Positions 1 to 7,593 of a DNA stretch of 10,662 bases are shown here, piece after piece. Numbering within the stretch: the first letter of the stretch is position 1; each line of letters begins with the position of its first letter. Origin of the DNA: Solirubrobacterales bacterium. GTDB lineage: Bacteria; Actinomycetota; Thermoleophilia; Solirubrobacterales; Solirubrobacteraceae. The DNA lies in assembly GCA_025963955.1 (NCBI GenBank), contig JAOPZU010000533.1, positions 1 to 10,662 on the forward strand, given 5' to 3'. The position numbers and the translations under genes are program-made. The notes beneath the pieces were generated by a model. It had not been told where the DNA came from and made no database searches. It was given only the letters and a program-made list of their open reading frames with translations.

Positions 1-1
1 G

Positions 2-229
2 CAGGAGATCGTCCCGGAGATCTCGTGCGCGGCCGTCCCCATCACCAACGGCTACGGCAGCGTCGTGGCGGCCATGAGCGTCGGCATGCCCGCCTACCGC
101 TTCCCCAAGGACCGCCACTCCCTCCTCAGTTCGATGAAGCAGGCTGCCGTGGAGATCTCGGCGCACATCGCGGCCGCCGAAGCACAACGAGCAGCCGCCA
201 CGCCTGAGGTGGCGGTACCGCTCTACTAG
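2..229 (+). CDS. IclR-family transcriptional regulator, C-terminal fragment (5' end outside window)
   Basis: An open frame of 75 codons enters from the left edge and stops at TAG 227-229. The visible part resembles the end of the IclR effector-binding domain: a segment reading EISCAAVPITNGYGSVVAAM fits the family's conserved 'vs-aaPv-d--G-vvaalsv' strand pair, followed by an 'r--l---lk-aa-eis--i' closing helix (SSMKQAAVEISAHIAAA). The last 15 or so residues are an Ala-rich tail. The family's N-terminal winged helix is not in the window, so DNA binding cannot be checked. IclR proteins are usually about 250 residues and often control neighbouring catabolic genes. The monooxygenase-esterase gene starts 143 bases downstream on the same strand and is a plausible target, but this is inference. 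No terminator was seen after the stop. Confidence 0.68.
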   Translation, partial: QEIVPEISCAAVPITNGYGSVVAAMSVGMPAYRFPKDRHSLLSSMKQAAVEISAHIAAAEAQRAAATPEVAVPLY

Positions 230-314
230 CGGACGGCTCACGCTGCCGGGAGTGCCGCTGTCGGGCGAGACCTTGGGGGCGCCGCGGACGACACGGAGTC
301 ATGCCGCCCCGGGT

Positions 315-342
315 TGTTCGGCATCCCGGAACACCCGGAACA
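315..342. promoter_or_regulatory. Candidate operator: inverted repeat TGTTC-N9-GAACA with a tandem half-site
   Basis: The gap between the IclR fragment and the monooxygenase-esterase gene holds TGTTC (315-319) and its exact complement GAACA (329-333), separated by nine bases. The right half is duplicated: the 9-mer CCCGGAACA occurs at 325-333 and again at 334-342. IclR regulators generally bind short imperfect palindromes near their targets, so this is the best operator candidate in the gap, 31-58 bases before the GTG start. The arms are only 5 bp, and chance cannot be excluded. Confidence 0.3.
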
Positions 343-372
343 CCTCGCGGGACGCCGGAGTAGTGTCCCGCT

Positions 373-2976
373 GTGAACTCTTCGGCGAGCCGTGTGGACG
401 CAGTGGTGATCGGAGCCGGGTTCGCCGGCCTGTACGCCGTGCACCGGCTCCGGGACACGCTCGGCCTGCGGGTCCAAGGGCTTGAGGCCGGCTCGGGCCC
501 AGGCGGGACGTGGTACTGGAACCGGTACCCGGGGGCGCGCTGCGACATCGAGAGCGTCAACTACTCGTACTCCTTCTCGGAGGAGCTGCAGCAGGAGTGG
601 CGCTGGTCCGAGCGTTTCGCGGCCCAGCCCGAGATCCTCGCGTACCTCGAGCACGTCGCCGACCGCTTCGACCTGCGCCGCGACTTCCGCTTCGACGCCC
701 GGGTGACGTCCACCGTCTGGGACGACGCGTCCGGGACCTGGGCGGTGACGACGGAGGGCGGCTCCACCTACACCGCCCGGTTCGTCCTCGGCGCGGTCGG
801 CGCGCTGTCGACGCCGAAGACGCTCGAGTTCCCGGGCCTCGAGACGTTCGCCGGGCCCGTCCTGTCCACGCACGACTGGCCGCGCGAGCCCGTCAGCCTC
901 GCCGGGAAGCGCGTCGGAGTCATCGGCACGGGGTCGAGCGGCATCCAGGTGATCCCCAAGCTCGCAGAAGAGGCCGCGCACCTCACCGTCTTCCAGCGCA
1001 CGCCGAACTTCGCGGCGCCACTGTGCAACCGCCCTACCGACCCCGACGAGGAACAGCGCGTCAAGGCGTCCTACGCCGAGCTGCGGGCGCAGTCCCGCGC
1101 CGCGTTCCTCGGCTGCCCGTATGAGCCGCCGGCGGCCCCGTCTGCGCTCATGGACACCCCCGAGCGGCGGCGGGAGGTCTACGACCGGTATTACGACACG
1201 GGCGGCTTCCGACTCGTCGTCTCGACCTACGGGGATCTCATCTTCAACGAGCAATCAAACGCGACGATCTCCGACTACCTCCGCGAACGCATCCGCGATC
1301 GCGTCGAGGACCCTGAGGTCGCGGAGCTGCTGTGCCCGACCGATCATCCGTACGCGACCAAGCGCGCGCCCTTCGAGACGAACTACTTCGAGACGTTCAA
1401 TCGCCCGAACGTGGAGCTCGTGAACCTCCGTGCGGCGCCGATACAGGAGGTCACCGAACGCGGGGTCCGGACGGCGGACGGTGAGCACGAGCTCGACGTC
1501 CTCGTGCTCGCGACCGGGTTCGATGCATTCACCGGGTCGCTCACGAACCTCGGGATCGTCGGCCGCGACGGCCTCGACCTGCGGGACGCCTGGGCCGACG
1601 GGCCGCACACCTACCTCGGCTTCATGGCCCCCGGCTTCCCGAACCTCTTCACGATCACGGGGCCGCAGAGCCCGATCTCGCTCTACAACAACCCGCTCGC
1701 GATCGAGGACCACGTCGAGCTGGCCGCCGACGCCATCAAGGCGCTCCTCGACGCCGGGCAGAGCACGCTCGAGGTCACCCCCGAGGCGGCCGAGCGCTGG
1801 GGCGAGGTCGTGGCGGGCGTCGCCGACCAGACGCTGCTCCCCAGGGCGAACTCGTGGTACATGGGCGCCAACGTGGAGGGCAAGCCGCGCCAGTGCATGC
1901 TCTTCATCGGCGGTGCGCCGCTCTACCGGCTCCTCTGCGACGTCGTCGTCGGGTCCGGGTGGGCGGGGTTCGCACGCGACGGGGCGGGCACCGATGTCCC
2001 CGACATGCTGCGCCTGGACCCGGCCGTGCTCTTCGTGGTGGGCGGGATGCTCGCCCAGGGCGCGCCTCCGCTGGAGGACCTCTCCGTGGAGGAGACGCGC
2101 GAGCTGCTCGAGACGTTCGTCGGCCTGCAGCTGCCGCCACCGGACGTCACCACCGTCGTCAAGACGACCTACCCCGGGTCGGGCGGGCCGCAGCCGGCGA
2201 CGGTCTATGTCCCCGACGGTGAGGCGCCCCTGCCCGTCGTGCTCTACCTGCACCCCGGGGGCTGGATCGGCGGCAGCACCAACATCGTCGACTCCGCCTG
2301 CCGCATGCTCGCGACGGACCTCGGAGCGGTGGTGGTCGCGGCCGGGTACCGGCTGGCGCCCGAGCACCCGTTCCCGGCCGCGATCGACGACGTCACCGCC
2401 GCTCTGCACTGGGTGGCGGACACCGTCGCCGAGCACGGCGGGGATCCGGCCCGCATCGCGATCGCCGGGGAGAGCGCCGGCGGCAACCTCGCGGCGGCGG
2501 CGGCCCTCCGCGCCCGCGACGAAGGCGGTCCGGCGCTGGTGGCCCAGGCGCTCATCACGCCACCGATGGACCCACGCGCGCAGACCCCCTCCCGCGAGCA
2601 GTGGGCCCAGGCCCCGATCCTGACGGTCGCCGCGCTCGACGGGATGTGGGCGGCCTACCTCGGCGATCCCGCGAACGCCGACTCCCCCCTCGCGGCCCCC
2701 GGGCGCGCGGCGAGCCTGGAGGGGCTGCCGCCGGCGCTCGTGATCACCGTGGAGGCGGACCCCTCCCGCGACGAGGCTGAGGCCTATGGCGCGGCACTCG
2801 CGGCGGCTGGGGTGCCCACCGAGGTCCGCCGCTTCGACGGGCTCGTCCACGCCACCTACAGCATGTCCGCGGTCGTCCCCCGTGCGGCGGAGATCCATAC
2901 GGCCCTCGTCGGCTTCCTCGGTACACGTCTCGCGCGAGGAGGGGCAGCCGACGCCTCCCCGGCGACCGCGGTCTGA
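373..2976 (+). CDS. Baeyer-Villiger-type flavin monooxygenase fused to an HSL-family alpha/beta-hydrolase (esterase)
   Basis: This is an 867-residue two-domain enzyme. The N-terminal domain (about 8-536) is a class B flavoprotein monooxygenase: FAD-binding GAGFAG (14-19), the Baeyer-Villiger fingerprint GGTWYWNRYPGARCD (44-58), NADPH-binding GTGSSG (185-190), a KR pair (330-331) where family members carry the catalytic Arg, ATG (380-382), and SWYMGAN (494-500) near the domain end. The other fingerprint, F-x-G-x3-H-x3-W, is imperfect (F159, G161, W169, but His at 167 instead of 165). From about 545 to 855 lies a family IV esterase: cap helices, oxyanion HPGG (627-630), nucleophile S701 in GESAGG, and probable D796 and H826 completing the triad. 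The expected chemistry is NADPH/O2-dependent ketone-to-ester or lactone conversion, then hydrolysis. Start is GTG with GGAG at 357-360, a rather long 12-base spacer; V8 (GTG 394) is an alternative. No signal peptide is seen. Substrate is unknown. Confidence 0.88.
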   Translation: MNSSASRVDAVVIGAGFAGLYAVHRLRDTLGLRVQGLEAGSGPGGTWYWNRYPGARCDIESVNYSYSFSEELQQEWRWSERFAAQPEILAYLEHVADRFDLRRDFRFDARVTSTVWDDASGTWAVTTEGGSTYTARFVLGAVGALSTPKTLEFPGLETFAGPVLSTHDWPREPVSLAGKRVGVIGTGSSGIQVIPKLAEEAAHLTVFQRTPNFAAPLCNRPTDPDEEQRVKASYAELRAQSRAAFLGCPYEPPAAPSALMDTPERRREVYDRYYDTGGFRLVVSTYGDLIFNEQSNATISDYLRERIRDRVEDPEVAELLCPTDHPYATKRAPFETNYFETFNRPNVELVNLRAAPIQEVTERGVRTADGEHELDVLVLATGFDAFTGSLTNLGIVGRDGLDLRDAWADGPHTYLGFMAPGFPNLFTITGPQSPISLYNNPLAIEDHVELAADAIKALLDAGQSTLEVTPEAAERWGEVVAGVADQTLLPRANSWYMGANVEGKPRQCMLFIGGAPLYRLLCDVVVGSGWAGFARDGAGTDVPDMLRLDPAVLFVVGGMLAQGAPPLEDLSVEETRELLETFVGLQLPPPDVTTVVKTTYPGSGGPQPATVYVPDGEAPLPVVLYLHPGGWIGGSTNIVDSACRMLATDLGAVVVAAGYRLAPEHPFPAAIDDVTAALHWVADTVAEHGGDPARIAIAGESAGGNLAAAAALRARDEGGPALVAQALITPPMDPRAQTPSREQWAQAPILTVAALDGMWAAYLGDPANADSPLAAPGRAASLEGLPPALVITVEADPSRDEAEAYGAALAAAGVPTEVRRFDGLVHATYSMSAVVPRAAEIHTALVGFLGTRLARGGAADASPATAV

Positions 2977-2980
2977 CCGG

Positions 2981-3018
2981 GCTGCCGCACCTCGGACTGG
3001 CGTCACGCCTGCGGCAGC
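2981..3018. terminator. Stem-loop between convergent genes, likely bidirectional terminator
   Basis: GCTGCCGCA (2981-2989) and TGCGGCAGC (3010-3018) are perfect 9-bp complements. The 20-base loop contains a smaller hairpin, GGCG (2999-3002) with CGCC (3006-3009). It starts four bases after the stop of the monooxygenase-esterase gene and lies 22 bases beyond the stop of the regulator on the other strand, so it could end both transcripts. No T-tract follows on either strand, as is common in high-GC actinobacteria, so intrinsic termination is not certain. Confidence 0.5.
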
Positions 3019-3040
3019 GGGCCGCTCCTCAAGCCGCTCG

Positions 3041-4810
3041 TCAGCTCGACGGGACGCCGAGGCCCTCGAGGTCGCTCAGCCTGCGGTAGAGCGTCGACCT
3101 CGAGATGCCCAGCTGCGCCGCCGCCCGTGCCTTGTTCCCGCCTGCCGCACGGACGGCCTCGGCGATCGTCTCGAGCTCGACGCGCTCGAGGTGGCCGAGG
3201 GTGCGCGTCAAGAGCCTGGGCGCGAGCTCCGGCAGATCGGCCGGGCGCACGACCGACCCGGGCGCCGCACGGCAGCCGGCGATGACGGTCGAGCGCAGCT
3301 GCCGGGCGTTGTCGGGCCAGTCGAACGCCCGCAGGACCCGCAGGGTCTCCGGAGCGAGCTCACGGACCCCCCGTGCCGCCTCCGCGAGGACGGCCGAGGC
3401 GATGTCGTCGACGTCCTCTGGGCGATCGCGCAGCGGAGGTACGGTCAGGTGCCCGAGGAAGGCGCTCTCGAGCCGGGCGGGGGTCGCCGGGCTTCGGGAG
3501 GACGTGGCGAGTGTCGCGATCACGAGACCCCCGTTCGGCGCCGGCGCCGCGAGCCGGTCGCACAGCGCCTGGCAGCCGGCGTCGCGGAGCTGCTCGAGGT
3601 GCAGGAGCAGGACTGCCGCGTGCGGATCGGCCAGGTCCTTGGCGACGAGGTGCAGCCAGTACGACTGGGTGCCCAGTGCGCAGCTGACGGCGTCGTGGAC
3701 GGCAAGGCGCGTGTGGGGCGCGGCGACGGTGTGTAGCGCTCGGGCGAGCCGTTGCTTGCCAACCCCTGGCTCGCCCGCGATGAGGATCGCGGATGATCGG
3801 CGTGCGGCGGTAAGCGCGCGGCCGAGCAGGTCCTCTGTCGCGAGGGACCGCCCCGGGAAGGCCCGCCGCAGGACGCCCAGTTCGCCGAGGGACGGGCTTC
3901 GACGCGCCAGCGTCTCTACGCGCTTCGCGGTCTGGAGGGAGACGATCGCGCCGACCAGACCGCTGGGTCCCTCCACGGCGTGCGCGTGTCCTCGCACGCC
4001 CGGCGCGTCCGGGAGGGCGCCGTCGCCGTCCGGCCGGGCGAGCAGCCGCTGCGTCCACTCCCACGCCTGGTGCTGGTCAAGGCCGACGAGGAGGTCGGAC
4101 GCGGACGGGTTGGCGATGATCATTGCGCGGTTGACCGCGAACATCGGGCGCCGTGGACCGCGTCGCTCAAGGCGCAGGTAGGCGTCGAGGAGCAGTCGGT
4201 CGCGACGCGAGTCACCGGCGCCCAGGCGCTCGCCGATCTCGTCGGCGATCCGGGTGACGAGTGGCAGCATGAGAGGACTGGTGTGCTCGACGAGGCAGCT
4301 GAGGTCGATCACCCCCTCGATCCGACGAGTCACGGGGTGCCGTACTGGCGCGGCCATGCACGCCCACCGCTGCAGCCGGGGGCTCAGGTGCTCCGGGCCG
4401 GACACGGCGACTGGCCGGCCCTCCTCCACGACGGCGCCGAGCGCGTTCGTGCCGAGGGTCTGCTCGCCGAACGAGACCCCGGGGATGCCGTCCCCGTCGT
4501 CCACCGCGTCCTGCGTGCGGGCACCCCGCGTCCAGCGCGCAAGGACGCGGGCGTCCGGGTCGGTGAGCAGCACGGCGAGCGGGAGGTCCCCGAGCTGCTC
4601 CAGCAGCCGCTCGGCGACGGGGCCCGCGGCCCGGACGATCGCACCGTCGGGATCCGGCACCCCCGGCCGGCGCGGGCGCTCGTCGAACCCCATGCCGGAC
4701 GTGAGCGACCGCTGCCAGGACCGCGCGACGACGGAGCGCACCGAGGGATCGATGCGCCCGCTGGCGAGAAACGCCTCGCGTGCCTGATGCTGGTCCCGGT
4801 CCTCGGCCAT
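3041..4810 (-). CDS. AcoR-like GAF/AAA/Fis transcriptional regulator lacking the sigma-54 contact loop
   Basis: This 589-residue regulator has three parts. Residues about 65-200 form a GAF-type sensor with AcoR-like signatures (GTNALG 120-125, VAVSGPEHLSP 134-144, GVIDLS 166-171). Residues about 325-510 are a reduced AAA+ domain with an intact Walker A GEPGVGK (346-352), a PPLRDRPED segment (458-466) and WPDNARQL (498-505). Residues about 541-581 are a Fis-type helix-turn-helix (NKARAAAQLGISRSTLYRRL). The GAFTGA loop is absent: only about 50 residues separate Walker A from the Walker B region, where LLLHLEQL (401-408) replaces the usual acidic pair. Such proteins in actinobacteria probably act with housekeeping sigma factors. 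The ATG is preceded by TGAGG (4820-4816, minus strand) with a five-base spacer; that SD includes the stop codon of the dioxygenase, seven bases upstream. It is therefore probably cotranscribed with, and a regulator of, the operon. The ligand is unknown. Confidence 0.85.
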   Translation of the reverse strand: MAEDRDQHQAREAFLASGRIDPSVRSVVARSWQRSLTSGMGFDERPRRPGVPDPDGAIVRAAGPVAERLLEQLGDLPLAVLLTDPDARVLARWTRGARTQDAVDDGDGIPGVSFGEQTLGTNALGAVVEEGRPVAVSGPEHLSPRLQRWACMAAPVRHPVTRRIEGVIDLSCLVEHTSPLMLPLVTRIADEIGERLGAGDSRRDRLLLDAYLRLERRGPRRPMFAVNRAMIIANPSASDLLVGLDQHQAWEWTQRLLARPDGDGALPDAPGVRGHAHAVEGPSGLVGAIVSLQTAKRVETLARRSPSLGELGVLRRAFPGRSLATEDLLGRALTAARRSSAILIAGEPGVGKQRLARALHTVAAPHTRLAVHDAVSCALGTQSYWLHLVAKDLADPHAAVLLLHLEQLRDAGCQALCDRLAAPAPNGGLVIATLATSSRSPATPARLESAFLGHLTVPPLRDRPEDVDDIASAVLAEAARGVRELAPETLRVLRAFDWPDNARQLRSTVIAGCRAAPGSVVRPADLPELAPRLLTRTLGHLERVELETIAEAVRAAGGNKARAAAQLGISRSTLYRRLSDLEGLGVPSS

Positions 4811-4817
4811 CGCTACC

Positions 4818-5834
4818 TCACGAGGCCGCCGCCCGGGTGTCAGCTGCGGGGGCCGCGGCCGCCGGCCCGACCGGCGGCGTCCCGATCTCGAAGAAGGACA
4901 TCGGGATGGGGCCGTAGACGGAGGTCAGCCAGGTCATCTCCGTGTCAGCCTCCCAGGTCACGGGCTCCCAGTCGGGCTCGTGGATGAGATAGCCCACGTC
5001 CCCGAACAGCTCCACACGGTTGCCCCCCGGCTCCCAGACATAGAGGAACGTCGCCTGGCTGACGCCGTGCTTGCCGGGACCGGCCTCGATCTCGTACCCG
5101 GCTTCCCGGAGCACCTCCGCCGCGTCGTTGCAGTGCTGGGGCACGCCGTACCAATAACAGACGTGATGGAAGCGGCCGCGCAGCTCGGCGGGATCGCGCA
5201 TGATCGCCAGTTCGTGGACGGACGGGCTCACGCTCATCCAGTTTCCAAGCTCGACCGCATCGGGGGAACCGTCGCTCACGATGCGCTCGCGCACCCGAAA
5301 GCCCAGTTGCTCCTGCATGAACTCGCGACACTCCACCGGGTCGGCGGCCATGAGGTTGACGTGGTCTAGCCGGCGGACCGGGACGCCGTGGCGCGGCCGC
5401 CGCTGCGGACGGTTCTTCAGCGGCGTGCGCTCCTCCGGCGCCGGTGTCCAGCGCTCGACGTCCCAGAAGATCTCCATGAGGTGATCGTCGGGGGTGTTGA
5501 ACTGGTAGGCCGCACCGTGCCCGGTGGCGCCGTCGATCCAGCCGCGGCCGAGCCCGGTGGACTCGATCGCGGCCACGCGGCGCTCCAGCGCCGCCGGGGA
5601 CTGCGCCCGCCAGGCGACGTGTCCTACCCCGGGCTCGGGCGCCTCCGTGATGAGCAGGCTGCTGTGGTAGCTCTCCTCGTAGGCGCGGAGGTGCGCGGTC
5701 TGGCCCTCCCGGGCAGTGACCTCCATGCCGAGGTAATCCACGAAGAACTCCTCGGTGGCGGCCGGATCGGGGCTGAGGATCTCGACGTGGGCCAGCTGCG
5801 CCACGTCGAAGATCGCCTCCTGATGCGCGGCCAT
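4818..5834 (-). CDS. Type I extradiol (catechol 2,3-type) ring-cleavage dioxygenase, VOC family
   Basis: This 338-residue protein consists of two VOC (glyoxalase-fold) modules, about 11-127 and 152-282. The second module carries the iron site: H158 (RRLDHVNL), H224 (RFHHVCYW) and E275 (NRVELF). The stretch from G254 to E275 (G-x-H, LY at 264-265, EPGG at 268-271, final E275) fits the classical extradiol dioxygenase signature. The N-terminal module keeps LAHVEI (14-19) but lacks the full ligand set, as is usual for the family. The expected reaction is O2-dependent meta cleavage of a catechol in the cytoplasm. The exact catechol cannot be read from sequence; monocyclic, homoprotocatechuate-like or steroid-derived catechols are all possible. 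An Ala/Pro-rich tail (about 320-338) makes it slightly longer than typical members. The ATG overlaps the upstream flavoprotein stop (TGATG), indicating translational coupling; the SD (GAGG, complement of 5845-5848) is weak. An in-frame extension to 6665 has no start signal and overlaps the flavoprotein, so it was not used. Confidence 0.87.
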   Translation of the reverse strand: MAAHQEAIFDVAQLAHVEILSPDPAATEEFFVDYLGMEVTAREGQTAHLRAYEESYHSSLLITEAPEPGVGHVAWRAQSPAALERRVAAIESTGLGRGWIDGATGHGAAYQFNTPDDHLMEIFWDVERWTPAPEERTPLKNRPQRRPRHGVPVRRLDHVNLMAADPVECREFMQEQLGFRVRERIVSDGSPDAVELGNWMSVSPSVHELAIMRDPAELRGRFHHVCYWYGVPQHCNDAAEVLREAGYEIEAGPGKHGVSQATFLYVWEPGGNRVELFGDVGYLIHEPDWEPVTWEADTEMTWLTSVYGPIPMSFFEIGTPPVGPAAAAPAADTRAAAS

Positions 5835-7534
5835 CACGCCACCGCCTCGGTCGTGAGCTCGCGGACGGGCTCCGCGACGGCGCTGAGCGCGGCGAGGTAG
5901 CCGAACGCCATGGCGGGACCGATCGTGGCTCCCCCGGCGAAGTACGCCTTGCCCGAGACGGAGGCCACGCAGTTGCCCGCACCATAGAGGCCCGGGATCG
6001 GGGAGCCGGAGGCGTCGAGGACCTGCGCCTTGTCGTTTGTCCGCGGGCCGCCCTTCGTGTCGAGGGTCGCCGGCGCCAGGATCGTCGCGTGGTACGGACC
6101 GCTGCCAGAGAGCGGATGGATCAGCGGGCTTGCCTCGTTGCCGGGCCGTGCCTCTCCCAGGGCCGCCTGGAAGAACACGGAGATCGGTGCGCTCCCCCGA
6201 TCGAAGTCGGGGTCCTGGCCCGCCGCAGCGTGCTCGTTGAACCGTGCGACCGAACCCTTCAGCGCTTCGTCGAACCCGTCGTCCAGGCGGTAGCCGCCCG
6301 TCTCGCCGCGCAGCTCGTGCAGGCGCACGCGCACCGCGGCGGCGAGCTCCTCGAGCGTGTCGCCGTGCAGGACGTGGCCGTCGTCGTCCCCGGCCGGCGC
6401 AATGGGATTGCCCCACATCGTGCCCTGCCAGCGGTCCTGGCACTCCTGGTCCCAGATCATCACCGGGCACAGGTTCGGGTACTCCGCACGGCTCGGATCC
6501 CAGGTCCACATCGTCTGCGTGATCTCGTTGTACTGGATCTTCTCGTCGACGAACCGGCGCCCGTAGCGGTTGACCATGATCATCGAGTCGCCGGCCGGCT
6601 CGAACATGAGCCAGTTGTCCGGTGCGTTGCGCAGGCCGCGCTCCAGCGGTACCGGGCCCAGCCACGGATAGCTCATGCCATAGAGCGGCGCGCCGACGGC
6701 GGAGGCCATCGGGATGAAGTCCCCGGTGTTGCTCGGGACCGAGCAGCTCCCGAACACCGGTCCGCCAAGGAAGGCGCGCCGCATCTCCGGGTTCTGCGCG
6801 AACCCGCCGCTGGCGAAGACCACCGCGCGACGGGCACGGACCCGCACCTTGCCGGCCGGTCCGTCCGCGACCACCCCGACGACCTCGTCGGCGTCGTTGA
6901 GGACGAGGGCGCAGACGCGGTGCCCGCAGCGCACGTCGACGCCGAGCTCGGCCCCTCGGCTCGAGAGCTGGCCGATGAAGTCCTCGCCCTCTCCGGGATC
7001 TTCGCCGTTGGCGCCCAGCGGCATCAGCACCCGGCCGGCTGGCGTGCGGTTCTCGGGCAGCTGCGCGTAGTAATCGGGGAGCTCGGCGGGGTGGAACAGC
7101 TTGAGCGCCCCGGCCTGCTCCAGCTCGTCCACGGCGGCGGACGCATGGTCGTAGAAGGCCTCGAGGAGCGCGAAGTCCTCTCTAGGGAGTCCGAAGCTCT
7201 CTGCAGCAGCGTCCGCGTCGTAGAGCTCCGGCCGGGCGAGGCGACACATATAGCGCAGCGCGTCCTCCCGGCGGTCGTCGATGCCGGCTTCGCGCAAGAA
7301 GCGGTTGTTCGGGATCCAGAACCATGCGCCCGACTTGCGGGTCGTGCCGCCGATCGCGTCGGCCTTCTCGAGCATCAGCACCTCGGCGTCCCGCGTCACG
7401 GCCGTGATCGCCGCTGTCCAGCCGGCCGCTCCGGAGCCGACGATGACGACGTCGGTCTCCTCGTCGAACCCGTCGCTACCACTCGCCCGCTGCACGGGTA
7501 GACGGCTTGCGGGCTCATGGCTTGTGCCAGACAT
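5834..7534 (-). CDS. FAD-dependent dehydrogenase of the 3-ketosteroid delta1-dehydrogenase (KstD)/fumarate reductase family
   Basis: This 566-residue flavoprotein is the first gene of the operon. It has an N-terminal Rossmann motif ([11 protein letters not shown] 28-38) with the FAD-ribose acid E56 in LEK, a [10 protein letters not shown] segment (62-71), FASGGFAQN (240-248) and a C-terminal FAD segment, [20 protein letters not shown] (516-535), continuing into [11 protein letters not shown]. In characterised KstD enzymes a Tyr and a Gly in this last motif serve catalysis; Y531 and G535 fall at those places. KGGPRTN (494-500) is also typical. The family dehydrogenates C1-C2 of 3-ketosteroids, but relatives act on other cyclic enones or reduce fumarate-like substrates, so 'KstD-like' is safer than a substrate name. 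The expected role is desaturation of a ring ketone before aromatisation and cleavage by the downstream dioxygenase. The ATG has a strong SD (GAGGAG, complement of 7540-7545) five bases away. The 25 or so residues before the Rossmann strand look disordered. Confidence 0.83.
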   Translation of the reverse strand: MSGTSHEPASRLPVQRASGSDGFDEETDVVIVGSGAAGWTAAITAVTRDAEVLMLEKADAIGGTTRKSGAWFWIPNNRFLREAGIDDRREDALRYMCRLARPELYDADAAAESFGLPREDFALLEAFYDHASAAVDELEQAGALKLFHPAELPDYYAQLPENRTPAGRVLMPLGANGEDPGEGEDFIGQLSSRGAELGVDVRCGHRVCALVLNDADEVVGVVADGPAGKVRVRARRAVVFASGGFAQNPEMRRAFLGGPVFGSCSVPSNTGDFIPMASAVGAPLYGMSYPWLGPVPLERGLRNAPDNWLMFEPAGDSMIMVNRYGRRFVDEKIQYNEITQTMWTWDPSRAEYPNLCPVMIWDQECQDRWQGTMWGNPIAPAGDDDGHVLHGDTLEELAAAVRVRLHELRGETGGYRLDDGFDEALKGSVARFNEHAAAGQDPDFDRGSAPISVFFQAALGEARPGNEASPLIHPLSGSGPYHATILAPATLDTKGGPRTNDKAQVLDASGSPIPGLYGAGNCVASVSGKAYFAGGATIGPAMAFGYLAALSAVAEPVRELTTEAVA

Positions 7535-7543
7535 GTGTTCTCC

Positions 7544-7568
7544 TCGGCGTGTGAACGTGACACGCCGA
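7544..7568. promoter_or_regulatory. Perfect 9-bp inverted repeat in the operon leader
   Basis: TCGGCGTGT (7544-7552) and ACACGCCGA (7560-7568) are exact complements separated by seven bases. In the minus-strand transcript the repeat lies 10-34 bases before the ATG of the flavoprotein, and its inner edge overlaps the first two bases of the GAGGAG ribosome binding site. It could be a DNA operator or an RNA hairpin reducing ribosome access. The sequence does not decide between these. Confidence 0.5.
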
Positions 7569-7573
7569 CCGTA
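7561..7573 (-). promoter_or_regulatory. Possible -10 element of the catabolic operon promoter
   Basis: On the minus strand TACGGT (complement of 7568-7573) fits the actinobacterial -10 pattern TANNNT, which would place the start of transcription near 7561. There is no recognisable -35 at the proper distance. The palindrome at 7594-7614 would then be centred near -43, suggesting an activator-dependent promoter. Weak motif, low certainty. Confidence 0.25.
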
Positions 7574-7593
7574 ATCCCGTCTGTGCTCCTCGG

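Noticed and set aside
1255..3006. Long minus-strand frame of 583 codons opposite the monooxygenase-esterase
   Set aside because: It is rich in Arg, Gly and Asp without any domain pattern; long antisense frames are expected opposite high-GC coding sequence. The plus-strand protein has clear motifs throughout.
3980..4987. Plus-strand frame of 335 codons opposite the regulator and dioxygenase end
   Set aside because: It spans two real minus-strand genes and their junction; no protein family is recognisable.
5835..6665. In-frame N-terminal extension of the dioxygenase, giving a 615-residue protein
   Set aside because: The extension is Arg/Gly/Pro-rich, lies entirely inside the flavoprotein gene in another frame, and the ATG at 5834 in the TGATG overlap starts directly at a clean VOC module.
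6089..7501. Plus-strand frame of 470 codons opposite the flavoprotein
   Set aside because: It is a shadow of the minus-strand flavoprotein, with low-complexity composition and no motif.
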